In this document: positions 52,849-64,000 of the stretch, piece after piece
Position numbering within the stretch: position 1 is the first letter of the stretch
Layout: each line of letters starts with the position of its first letter
Assembly (NCBI RefSeq): GCF_949628215.1
Contig: NC_134279.1
Span: forward strand, 54,920,266 to 54,984,265
Direction of reading: 5' to 3'
DNA: 64,000 nucleotides
DNA from: Phalacrocorax aristotelis
Lineage: Eukaryota; Chordata; Aves; Suliformes; Phalacrocoracidae
Position numbers and translations under genes: made by a program
Notes under the pieces: model-generated
Told to the model about the DNA's origin: nothing
Database searches by the model: none
Seen by the model: only the letters and a program-made list of their open reading frames with translations

Positions 52849-53049
52849 AGGATGAAAAGCTCTTCTAGGAGTTCGGGGAAGCACCGCTTTCTGCTGGTGG
52901 GGGTCCCAGAAGCTTGTAAGGAGAGGCAGTACCTTTATAGGGCAGTCGAGGATGAAAAGCTCTTCTAGGAGTTCGGGGAAGCACCGCTTTCTGCTGGTGG
53001 GGGTCCCAGAAGCTTGTAAGGAGAGGCAGTACCTTTACAGGGCAGTCGA
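52849..53049. repeat. 100-bp tandem duplication upstream of SLC10A4
   Basis: Two head-to-tail copies of a 100-bp unit (about 52849-52948 and 52949-53049) differ at a single base (cctttatag versus cctttacag). This near-identity points to a recent duplication or ongoing homogenisation. Confidence 0.97.
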
Positions 53050-56000
53050 TGCAGGTGGAGGAGGCAGACAAGCTCGCAGGCACACAACTATTCAAATCGG
53101 GGTAAGAAATGTTGTCCGTCACCCAACAATCACATCCAAGAGTGATTGCCGTGTTGTCAGTCTTAAAACTATGCTTAAAACCTTTATGTTTCCCTTATTT
53201 TGTACTTTTCATTTAATAACTTTGTGTTTTGTTCCTTCAAAAGCAAAAAGCCTTATGGGGTGCCAGGCTGGGCTCCCAGGCCGGGCTCCCAAGGGCAGGA
53301 GCTCCCGAGAGAGGAGGGCAGCCTCCAAGGGCAGGAGGGATGTCAGTGGCTTTTACCCTGTGCATTAGGCACCACTACAGGCAGTGTCTCGGAAGCGTAA
53401 CCATCCTTTCTTCTTTAACCCAGAGGGTTTAGTGGGTTCACATCCACTGTTTCACGTCACTGCCCCCGGCTCAGCGGGTAGCATCCCCGGGGGCTGCCCC
53501 TTGGCTTCCACTCTGAGCTTGCTGCTCTGCACTGCATGGAGCATCTCGGGTTGCAGCTCAAGTAGGATGCATCCAATTTAGGGAGAGAGCCTATGGAAGC
53601 TGCCCTGACCGGTTGCTTGCCTTAAGCTACATTGGACAGCAAGTTTCTCAAAAATTTATTTGGGCAAAATTTTAGGCCGTCCCAGGCAGGATTTGAGTAC
53701 AAATCATTAGTGACTCAACAGAAAAACTGACTATTTGCTTATTAAACCTTTAATTCTTACTTGGGGCACAGGCAACACATGCAGTGCAAGTAGCACCTAG
53801 TGACAAAACGGGTATGACAACTTTGCCAAAACGTGTGAACTCAGTATGGTTCTGCCTGTGATTGTTTTCTCGGCATTAGCTTGGGGAGAGCACAGGGAAG
53901 AGAAGTCGTCAGAGCTACACAACCAAATAGGATCCAGATTGGCTCTGCATGCTTCTGGGCTAGGGGAACGTGGGGTCTGGTTGGCTTTCTGAGCCAACAG
54001 CATCCTCTGGACTTAATTTTCAGGTCCATCAGAAAAGTGCTTGCAGTGTATTTGTAAAGTCTTAACCACTGCTGTATCGTATCCCATCCTTCATGTAGCC
54101 AATATTTGGCTTCCCAACATGCAGGTCATTTGCTTATCGTACCCTCCCAGGTTTGTAAGTAATGCCCGTGCGGTTTCCCTGTGGCAGGACCAAGAAGGGA
54201 TCACTGTGGGCAAGCCCAGGCTGGGTCAGTTGTGCAGAACATAAGGCAGCTGCTTATCGAGCAGGTGTGAAGGGTGCAGGGCAGGCCTCCTGTTTTATCT
54301 CCGAGACTCACTCCCCAAACTCCCCGCTGGAACAGGGCTGGTTATGGGAAGATATTTTTGTGTCATAACATATAACATATCATATAGGCAGTTATAGGAG
54401 GAGTTCAGTAAACCTAGATACAGCGAAGCAGATGCGACCCATTTCAGAGCCCACCCGGTCATCGGAAACTTCAGTTTCAAGGGACTCAAGCTATAGCATT
54501 TCTAACAGGAAAATGTTGTGAAAGCATCATAACAAATCAAGGCCTCTTGAGACTTTTCTTAAAATTTATCAGCTGAAATTCAAACTTAACTCTTGGTTTA
54601 AACGAGAGCAGTACCGCTGACATCAGGGAAAGCCAAGTCTGAACCCAGCCAATGTTCTTCGCTGACTGTGCATCCAGCGGGTACCGTCACTGCGGGCGGC
54701 AGCCGGCATAGTTTCACATCCAGCATGTAGAGTGAAAAATGTTGTATCTGCTGCTAAGCACGGTTCTTGTCTCTTTAACTGGCTGCAGGCTTTCCCAATA
54801 AGTCATCGTTAAAGTACAGGATGGAGGCTGGAGTGATGCTAAGTAGTTTAGCAGCAACTGGCTGCGAGGCAGCTGGCTCACACGTAGTGCACACCACGAT
54901 GTATCTAAATCAATGGCTAATTCCTTCTCTGTTTTGTTTTGTGGAGGGCGGGAGAATGCATGCTGCCTGCCCTGCTATTACTGGAAGCAAAATACTGACT
55001 ATTTGAGTATAAAAAGATTTGGCAAGTAACACTGATTGTATATATCATTCTCAACTTATTACTCGTTAGTCCTGTTGAAAAATGGGTGAGAGGAGAAGAG
55101 ATAGCAAGAGCAAGAAGAGGGAGGGAAAGGGCTCACTGAAATATGAGTTTCTTGTAATTTGTAACTTATAAATAATATTGCCTTACATTATTCTTGGGAT
55201 GGGTTTGATTTCCGTAAGAGAGCAGCTGTGCTATAAACCAGTCTGGAGTAGCAGAAGTCCTTCAAAAACCAGAAATTCTGTTTGCTCTTTTATAACAGGA
55301 GTTTTTGTGCCTTCCCCTTAATTTAACTGGAAACAAAGGTGAAAAATAGAGGACAGGCTTGTAAGGAATTTTGACAGTGCTGCAAGAAATGAGCAAAGCA
55401 ACCTTGCTGATAATGTAGCTAGTGACTGCTCCAGCACGTTCTGCGGAGATGTTCTTTGAATCACTTGCTTCTCCTGCCAGAGACTAAAAGCATCAGGCAT
55501 AGCCCAGCATTATTACAAATTTGCAATCATCGCATATATGCAATGAGGTCCCTTCAGCATCCCCCAGGGGAAGTTGCTGTGGGTGTCGTGCACTGTCCTG
55601 AATTTGGGACGACGAGAGGAGGTTCGGTGTGTGCAGCCGTTATGCTCGTTGCTCTGTGGGCTTAGGGGCCTCAGGCAAGAAGGGTTGGTTTGCAAATCCC
55701 GAGCAGGTTATGGATGAGGCAGGCACAGGTAAATCATAGTCTTGGGCTTTGAAGCCTAAGTCCTGACCGCGTTGCACTTCAGGTGCCTGCATACTGTGTT
55801 TATGAGCACTACGTAAAAGCACGACGATGAGGTGGGGTGAGAAAGCAAAGGGCAGGCACCCCCTCTTTTCCTGGTCTTCCCCTTTCAGCTCGGTCTCCAT
55901 TTCAGTCCCCCGCTCCTCCCGCCCTGCCTCATTATGTGCTGTGCTCGGGTCTGCGGGAAGTGGCAGAGCTCAGCTGCTGCGGGATGGCGTCATCTGCCCA

Positions 56001-57730
56001 TAAGTCATGCTTCTCCTCTCTGCATGTCCGTGCCGGCTGATTTGTGGAGCAGTGTGAGTGTTTGCAGAGGAAGAGGGGCCTCCGGAGGATGGTCCTGGAG
56101 GATGGAAAGCTTTCGGTCCAGCACCTTTAAGCGGTGGTGCTACCAAAGAGGCTGGGACAAAATACAGCAGTGAAAGTGAGGTTCAGGTGAGACCTAGCAG
56201 GAGTAGTTTTTGTTTTTCATGGGGCATATAATCCCTTTGTTTCTACTTTACTTGCTATGCACCTAGGTTATGGATAGAAATAAAAATGAAATTTAAGACT
56301 TAATAAGGCAGTAATCATTTTCCATGGGGGGGGGGAAAAGTCTTTGCTGTTGTTGCCTTGGATTAAAATAATCCTTAAGGTGTATCATGTCATTCTCTAC
56401 ACACCGTTTAGGGTAAACCTGTAGTAAAATCCATTCTTGTTTGTAACTTAGATCCAGAGCAGTTATTTTTGTGGATTAGGAGAGTTAGGAATTGGAGCAT
56501 AATTGTGCAGAAACACTGGTGATTTTGCTTGTTCTTCCGTGGTTGTCTTTGTGCTTGGAAGGATGGATCAGCTGGTCCTTTGCTGAACCAGGTTCCTCCC
56601 TGATACCCGGCTCCCACTCCCTCTCTCAAGAGCAGCAGCACAGAGGAGACTTTGCACCTTTTGCCACCCCCAGCCCACCTTCACTGAGCCAGCACCCAGC
56701 ATCTGTAAGATCTTAGAAGTCATTGCTTTTTTTTTTTTAATTTTACATTGTTTGGGAGCTGGTTCACTAAACAGGCAAGAAAATACATTTTTAAAGTAAG
56801 ATGAAGCATTGAGATCTGTGCCATTAAGTTGCTCCTAAGAAACCTTCCCAGATAGACACAGACAGGAACTGCTTTGTGGGGATCGATGAACGTTGTTCCT
56901 GCTCCAAACTGCTTGTGTTTCACACAAAGGCAGAGTGCAGTCAGACCATGTAGGGGGAGAACATGCAAGAGCTGTGGGCTTCCCATCAGTTCATTGCACC
57001 CACGGCTGTCTGTAGTGCAGAAGGGCTAGGGCAGAGCTGCCTTCCCTGCCTCCCAGGCTTCTCTGCTACTCTTCAGCATGACACCTGGTCCCATCACAGC
57101 CTTGTCATGCCTCATCCCAAGCTTGCTATTCTTAAACTCCCCTCTGTCCTGTCCTTAGCACAGCACTGCGGCTCGATTCTGCTCAGTAAACCTCCACAAT
57201 AATCAGCACCTTTTAATCCACAGCCAGCGTCCTCGCCCAGACCCAGGGTTTGAAATTCAGGGTGGGGAAAATTAGATGTGTGTCCCTTCCTCCCCTCCTC
57301 AGCAGGAGTCATCACTGCATCCCCGTTGTCCCCTCTACAGGCGGGATCCCACCAAAACATCCTTCCCTTCCCATTGTCCCAGGTGGCAAAGGCATTCAGG
57401 CACCCTCCTCCTCCTCCTCCTCCGCTGCGCTGCCTCTGCCTCTCCTCTTCCCTGCTGCCTTTGTCATTTCTCCATTCATGGGAGTCCCGTCCCCTTCTCC
57501 CTCCAATTCCTCTTCCAAATGATGTCTGTTTCAGTCCAGCTCTACTCCATATTTATGCCTCCCTTGTGTGCAGTGCTCTGCAACTCATAGCCTCTGAGAT
57601 TTTATTAAATTGAAGTGGTGTGGAAGGGAAACAGCAAAGGCCTCATTACTTGGCTGCGCTGACTCCTCCTTTGTGTCCCTGCTCTCTGTTTACTCTCGCT
57701 AAGGGGCTGCGGACGGATCCTTTCACTGAA
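53050..57730. other. Intergenic, upstream of SLC10A4
   Basis: I recognise no gene, RNA or interspersed repeat. It holds a G10 run at 56326-56335, a purine-rich stretch near 55083-55131 and a CCT array at 57403-57423. Short reading frames on both strands look like chance. Confidence 0.6.
57403..57423 (+). repeat. (CCT)n microsatellite
   Basis: Seven trinucleotide units of CCT/CTC lie in intergenic sequence. Confidence 0.9.
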
Positions 57731-58135
57731 CTGCTGGGTTAGCAGTCAAGGGCAGAAATTATTATAATAAAACCCTCCTGTTATAGTTGGTGTTCCCCCA
57801 TGTTTATTTTCAAGGTGTCTTAAGACCATTAATCAACAAGTAAGTGCATGATGACTCGGGTCGCAATGTTCCAATAATTCATAATTAAAACTAAGTGTTT
57901 AAGGCTGTGTGAGCTGCCTTTTGAAAAAGAGCTGAAGAGATCTTTTGCCAACCATCCCATTAGAAAAAGGCTTCTGGTCCATGAAAGGAGAGGAAATCAG
58001 GGAATCATTGAAGAATAATTTTGTAAATTGATTGTTGACAGTCATTTGTTGAGGCAGTTGTACCCCTACAACTGTAAAATGATCACTAGCAGCAATTTCT
58101 TCTTTAAGCAATTAAACGCCTTTATATGAGATACC
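57731..58135. promoter_or_regulatory. AT-rich block, candidate conserved non-coding element
   Basis: The block is rich in ATTA/TAAT homeodomain-type cores (ccattaatcaac, ttcataattaaaac, gcaattaaacg) and has a perfect 8-bp hairpin, CAGTTGTA-cccc-TACAACTG, at 58055-58074. It contrasts with more GC-balanced flanks. Regulatory function is inferred from motif content only. Confidence 0.3.
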
Positions 58136-61100
58136 TTTACCCAAATTCAAATAAGAAATAATTCTGCCTCAGACACTGTTCCCTTTTGTTGCCATTTGAT
58201 CTTTTTCTGGTGTTGGAGAATTACCAGAATTAAGATGAAAAGTTGTAATACAATAAATGACCTGATGACTAATGCATGCATTGGTCCAGAAGAACCAAAA
58301 TTAGCCTCCTGTCCAGCCAGGCAGGGACAGGAGGTGAGATGAGGCTCCCTCTGAAGGCACTCGGTTCAGTTTTAAAAGTCAAATGGTATTCTGCGCCACA
58401 GGTGCAGGTCTTGCTTTGCACAGGCTCCCGAAGGCAGGTGGTCTTAGTTACGCCTTAGAAGCAGGCACATCTTGGATGTTGCAGCTCTGATTTACCTCCC
58501 TGCAAGTGCCGCAAACAGCCCATTCAGCATCTGTGGGAGTGGGGAGAAGGTGGGGGGGCCCTGATGGCTGTGAGGGGACAGTGGTGTCATGGAGGCCAGA
58601 GGGCACGCTAAAAATGGGATGTGCACAACCTAGTACATGGTGGGGCTTTAGGATGCGTGTGCAGTTGCAGGCCCAGAGCCAGCTGGGTTTATTGGCTTCC
58701 ATTGCCCATTGAGGCTCCCAGTCCCCTCTCAATTTCCTGTGCAGGAACCTGGTCAGGGTTAGGGACATAAATCAAGGGTAATATGGAGGCAGATCACACA
58801 AATGTGGTTGTGTGCCTATAAAATCTATATTTTGGGTTTTGTAAAAAAATGCCAGATCAGAGTAAACGCCACCAAGACTGTATTGTCCCACAGAACAGCT
58901 TAAATGTCACAAAATGCCGAAGTAAATTTAATAATACCTACAGCAGCATTGGCTTTATACAGTATTCATTTAACTGGAACAAAGACACCCCAAAGACAAA
59001 TTACATCCCTCTCCTGCCAAAGCTTTCTTGATATTAAAAAGCATGTTAATGTGTGAGCCCCATGGGAAAGATAATAGCATCAATATTCTGTCTCAGGTTA
59101 TGCAAAAAAAATCTTTGCACTCAGTTGTCATTTCTGTTGCTGCATCAAAGGTGCCTAGATGTGGACTAAGGATGTTTTGTGTTAGAAACTGTACATATGA
59201 TAAAAATGTTTCTTGCCCTGGTGCCAAATTTTTGCAGAAAAATAAAAATTAATATTGGTAATGCTGATCAAGAAATAAGCAAGCCCTCCAAAACAGGTCC
59301 TCTATTACCTAAATGAAACCTCACTCTATCTACAAAGAAATCTCAGCCAAATGGGAAGAAATAGATCTCAAACTTTATAGGAATCTCTCAATATTTGTCT
59401 TAGATAATATTGTATATTAATGCCGTGAAAATAACCTTGACATACTGTGCTATGTGCAATTGTAAAACCGTCATAAACTGGGATGCTTTTTAATAACCTG
59501 AAGAAGCTTCTGAATTTTGAACCTATGGCATCAGTAGAACTTGCATGTCGCTGCAGCTGAGGAAGACTTGACCTGGGTTTAGAATACGTGTTGATTTGCC
59601 AGGAAGATCAAAGCATGAATGGCTTAGTCAACCAGGACTTTTATTTCCTTTTTGGGGTGTATAGGCAGAAATGCCAGGAATGAAGCCAGCAGGATATGCC
59701 TTCCTGCCTGAGGTGGCCACTCTACTATTAGCTTAAAGTAGTGTCTTTATAATAACCCGAAAAGTCACCAGAGATAAAATGGGTTTAAGTTGCTGTAAGA
59801 GAGATTCAGATTTGATACTGATGGGGCAAATAAAAATAATGGCACTGAAGCCTGGATAGCCAGCGGCGATCTCCCAGGAAAGGTCAGGCAGACACCTCTG
59901 TAGCAGGGTGAGCTGCAGCTGCTGCTTTTACTTTGGGGCGGTGGCAGGGCTGGGTGACCCCACAAAGAAGCTCCTCCTGGCCTCCAGTTACCCAGTTCTC
60001 CGGTACCTTGCGCGAACGCTCTTTGTCCTCCGCTGTGATACCCACTGGTACCGATAAAACTCTGTGACGTAGCTGCTGGCACCACGTGGGGCATCATGGG
60101 GATCTGGCCAAGCTGGAAACATCAGGAGGGTTTCACAGTCCAGAACTGAAGTCTGCAGTCTGAACTGCTTGCTAACTTTATTAAGCTGGCAGCATCTTGT
60201 GTGCTGCCTGCCAGATAGCAGGTATTTTGTCCGTTCAGGCGGAGAGGCTGCCTCGCAGCTCGTGGCTGCTCCCTGTCCCCGCAGCATGCCAGCACTCACC
60301 GTTAGCATCCCGGTCCTCTTCTTTCAAAATTCAAAGGGTTTTTGGCAGTGATCTCAGTCTTTACTAGATAATGAAAGACATTATCTGAGAATTAAGGGGA
60401 AGATTTCAGAAAGACCTTAAGTAACCAAAAATTCAATTTTAAGGGCATAACAAACAGTAAGAGCAGTTGGGCAACCAACGTACTGAGCACTAATATACCA
60501 AATGCAAATTCCACTGTCATTTGTGTGAAAACGCAGGTTGCAGCTGAGCAGCTGAGCTCTTCCTAGTGGATTTCTTGGATCAGACGCCCAAATCTGGAAG
60601 CCCTGAGAAGCCAGGCTCTGCAGAAAAGGAGATTGGCCTGTCCTCCCCATTGCAGAGTAGTAACAGGATCAGTTTGCAGGTGCTGCTGTTGCCCCAGAGC
60701 TGAAGCAGTCTCTGCAGCAGCTGAAGCAGGCTCCTACCCCTGTAATTTCACAGCTGTGCCCGTGGTGGTGGGAGTTGGTGGCGCATTGCTATGCTTAGGT
60801 TGTTCAGAGGAGCTGCTCTGGAGGTAGGCTGAACTCGAGTGCTGTGTTAACTGCAGGTAGAGCTGCCATGGAGAGGGGAGTAGCTCAATAAAAGCCTTTT
60901 TGCATCCTGCAGTCCTGAGATGATGCTGTGTGATGCTACATGTTTAGTGGGAAAACGTAGACCAGTGGGAAAATATTTCCCAAATCTTAAACATTTCAGG
61001 AGGTTTAAATACACCTGACAGTAAAAAGGCTAACAGGGATATTTCAGACTGCAATATGCACGAAAAACAAAAAGTCCTAAACCATAAAAATCTAGACAAC

Positions 61101-64000
61101 AGCAATAAAATAGCAAAACTGTCAATGGAGCAGTTATTGATAAGCTGGGGCATAGCCTGGCATCTCTAGGATTGAAAGGTGACATGCAGGAAAGATACAC
61201 TGCATTTTGTCTCTTTCAGAAAAAGTCATATAGCTGTATGAGAGGTGGTTCTTATGGCCAGCTGTGCATGGCTTGGTCTTCCCTCAGGCTAGAGCTTTCC
61301 TGGCATAAACGCAGCTGTTAAATTCATTCAGGACCTTAGGGACAAGTTTGTGTAAGTTCAGGAGGTGGTGAATTGAAGCTGAACTAGACCAAGCTTTGGA
61401 GTAAAAAGCAAAGAGAAAGCAAGACTTCCCTCTAGTGTCTGGAGAGTCCTGGGAAGGAAGAAAAGAGAGCAAAAAAAGAAAACCCGGTGATATTTATGAG
61501 TAAAAAAAGCACAAACGAAAGACAGTAAAACAGAATGACTAAAACCGGAGTATTTAAATGGGCTATAAATCTCATCTACCCATTTGACTGTTGAACTGAG
61601 GTTACTGGTAGACAGTTTTCAGTGATTTGCTGGGGTAATGAATGTTATCTAACTATTGTCATAATGAGGAGGCTGCAGTGAGTGGGAACATGCTGATAGA
61701 AAGAACCTGCTAATGAAAAAAACTTGAGACTTGGGGGGTTGGGCAGCACAGAAGCTGGCCTGGGTGGGGAGTGGGAGAGCTGGGCTGAGCCAAGGTCCTG
61801 CAGAGGATACGTCATGAGAACCATAATGAGAACCACTTATTTTTCATACCTCAGTTCTACCACTGAGGCACTCAGCCCAGAGGAAGGAGCCCTAAGCTGA
61901 CATGGCACCTCTGCCAAAGTGGGAAAATAAGGGTTAGAAATCAGTAGAGCATTCTGTGCAGTAGCAAGCCCTGAGCAGTAGATTGCAAGGTGTTTTTGGA
62001 AAAGGAGTTTTCCATTTCTTCTACTGACCACAGGCCACTGGGGAGGAAGGCTGGCACTGATGGCTGGAGGGGTGCAAATGCCTGCAGAGGGCAAATTTTC
62101 ATGTGGAGATAAATCATAAAGGTGAGAAGCCCACCAGATATTGATCAAATCTCTGTGTTCTTCTCAGGAGAAAGTAGCCTGGATTTGTCAGCCCTTAGCA
62201 GGTACTTGTGTTTCCAAGCGCTTTTTTACTGCTGAAGCAGAGGGCTGAGCTGGGCATGGGTTCTTCATCAGACCCATGCCTTTACGTGAGTCCCTTTTAA
62301 TATTCCCACAGTATGGTTTTGTACCTGGGCAATACGATTCACTCTCAGTGGAGCTGAGCCTCTGCGAATGGCAGCATAACTGCAGTAACTAAATCTTTCT
62401 TGTTTTTTTTTTTAAAGGAAAAGAAAAAAATCCCTCGACTCTGACATTTACAGTAGACATTATCTGCTCTCTGACATTTGGGCTCATAACCGAGGTTGAC
62501 CGTATTTCCGTTCTTAACTTATCCCACTGTCACAGACAAGATAGGAACTGACTGGCCATCCCTTTCTCTAAATAGCAGCGCACCTGCCCCTTGCTCCAGC
62601 ACACAGGTCATGAAGACTGGTACTTATTTCTGTGATGACGAACTGAGCCACACAAAAATAAATGAGGTATCCTCAGAAGTGTATGGCAGAGCAGGGAACT
62701 GACCGAGGGGCTCCTATAGCCCACGCTTGCGCCATAACGAATTTTTATTTTGATCCCACGGGTGTTCAGGAGGACTGCGTGCACCGATTCCACAGCGCCA
62801 GCGCTGCACCAGCCACCTGGGAGGAGCGGTGCATCACGTTAGCAATGGCTGCTGTGGCTATGCAGCTGCTGCACCCTCAGCAAGCAGTTTCAGGGTTGGG
62901 GCCGTGACCACGCTGCCTGTGCGGGCAAGGGCATCGCGTGGCTCAGGAGCAGCTGGTTCCTGCTGGCAAAGCTGGGCATGGATGGAGGGGGCTGCTCCGG
63001 GCTGCTTTCGTGAGGCTGAGTGGTGTTGGTGACGCCACGTTGCTGTCACCAACATCCAGGCACAGCTTTAAAAGGACAAAAATCAGGACAAGGTTTTCAA
63101 ACTCCTTTGCAGGCCAGTCCGTTGAGGCAGCATTAACAGTGGTTTTATGTGTCTGCATTAGCCCAGCGGGGAATGGATGAACAGAAACAATATAACCTTG
63201 CTCTGAGCTCTTGGTTGGGTGACTAAATGTAGGGGTAAATGGATGACCGCAGAGCTGAGAAATTTGAGGTTAAGACAGGAGCCAAGGCAGAGCATGAAGA
63301 GCAGCAGGTTTGCCTCGATCCCCCACTCCCCTCTTCTTTGAGAGACAACTCAAATTGGCAGTATGTGCTTCAATAAAAATTCATTTCTAAAGGAGGAGGG
63401 TAAGGAAGATATATTTAAGATGGCATGAGATACACCTGTCCTGCTGATTGTCATTAAGACAAACAGCTCTACTTGACGAAGAAAGACACTGTAGTGCTCC
63501 TTTAACTCGGCTTGCACCAGGTTCAGTCAGGCAGCAGTGCAGCTGGCCTTACCCTCAGCCCTGAACAGGATCCAAACCAAACTCCTTGTAATCCAGAGCT
63601 TGGGCCACCATCGCTTTCTTCCGTCAGCATTTTGTCACCCATGTGAAGAACAGAGAGCAGCAGCAGCTGTGAAATGATACGGCAGTATTAACCCTGCTGG
63701 GTGAAAGGGCAGTGAATAAGGATCAGTCAGATAACTAAGCTTTTGTAATGGGATCTACAGATTTGTTTGCTGAACACCTGAAGGGGAACAAAGAGGGCCC
63801 TGAGACAAACACGGGAGACTGCTGGGAGTGAGTGCAAGTGCAGTGATGCTGGGGTTAGAGCAGGGGGCACCTGGCCCAGCCCAGCAGCCTGTCTGTCTGA
63901 GGCCAAGGCGGGATGCCTGGGGAGGGCACACGGCTGGGGAAAGCCCAGCGTGTCCGTCCCCATGACCACACTCCCACCACCAGCATGTCACAGCCCAGAC
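58136..64000. other. Intergenic to window end
   Basis: No exon of the expected next gene (SLAIN2 by human order) or of any other gene is recognised. I see no CR1, tRNA or rRNA. Short A/T runs and scattered small open frames are the only features. Confidence 0.55.

Noticed and set aside
59765-60308. Overlapping minus-strand open frames considered as the last exon of SLAIN2, the expected next gene
   Set aside because: None of the frames shows SLAIN2-like sequence, and no convincing splice site and poly(A) arrangement was found.

Overview
The window is vertebrate nuclear DNA, most likely from a bird. The evidence is a set of long multi-exon genes with GT-AG introns, two truncated CR1 LINEs (one with the ATTCTATG-type 3' tail typical of bird CR1), very few other interspersed repeats, and CpG-island promoters. 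No bacterial, plasmid, phage or CRISPR feature is present, and I recognised no endogenous viral element.

Layout. Positions 1-44660 hold the 3' half of FRYL (furry homolog-like) on the + strand. There are 24 coding exons, the first cut by the window edge, plus a 9-nt candidate microexon. The exons join in frame into 1388 residues and a stop, or 1391 with the microexon. Positions 44661-47900 are a gene-poor gap between the convergent 3' ends of FRYL and ZAR1. ZAR1 (zygote arrest 1), four exons on the - strand, runs from 49377 down to 48039. It has a TATA-like box, a short oligo(U)-rich 3' UTR and a conserved cysteine-rich C-terminus. SLC10A4 (orphan SLC10 family carrier), three exons on the - strand, runs from 52215 down to 50052, head to tail with ZAR1. 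From about 52.8 kb to the end I see no exon of a gene I recognise; this part holds a 100-bp tandem duplication just upstream of SLC10A4, simple repeats and one AT-rich block that may be a conserved non-coding element.

The order FRYL / ZAR1 / SLC10A4 with these orientations matches, as I recall it, the human 4p11 block. This separates FRYL from its paralogue FRY, whose neighbour is ZAR1L. Base composition changes sharply near 48 kb: the FRYL introns are AT-rich, whereas ZAR1 and SLC10A4 exon 1 are CpG-dense.

The genes are not known to share a pathway. FRYL is a large scaffold of the furry/NDR-LATS kinase and cell-morphology system. ZAR1 is an RNA-binding regulator of maternal mRNA. SLC10A4 is a vesicle-associated membrane protein of cholinergic and monoaminergic neurons. 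The most interesting signals are splicing-level: 9-nt and 18-nt exons in FRYL, both with a UGC just upstream of the acceptor as in SRRM4-regulated neural microexons, and a possible unrecognised FRYL cassette exon near 25.7 kb.
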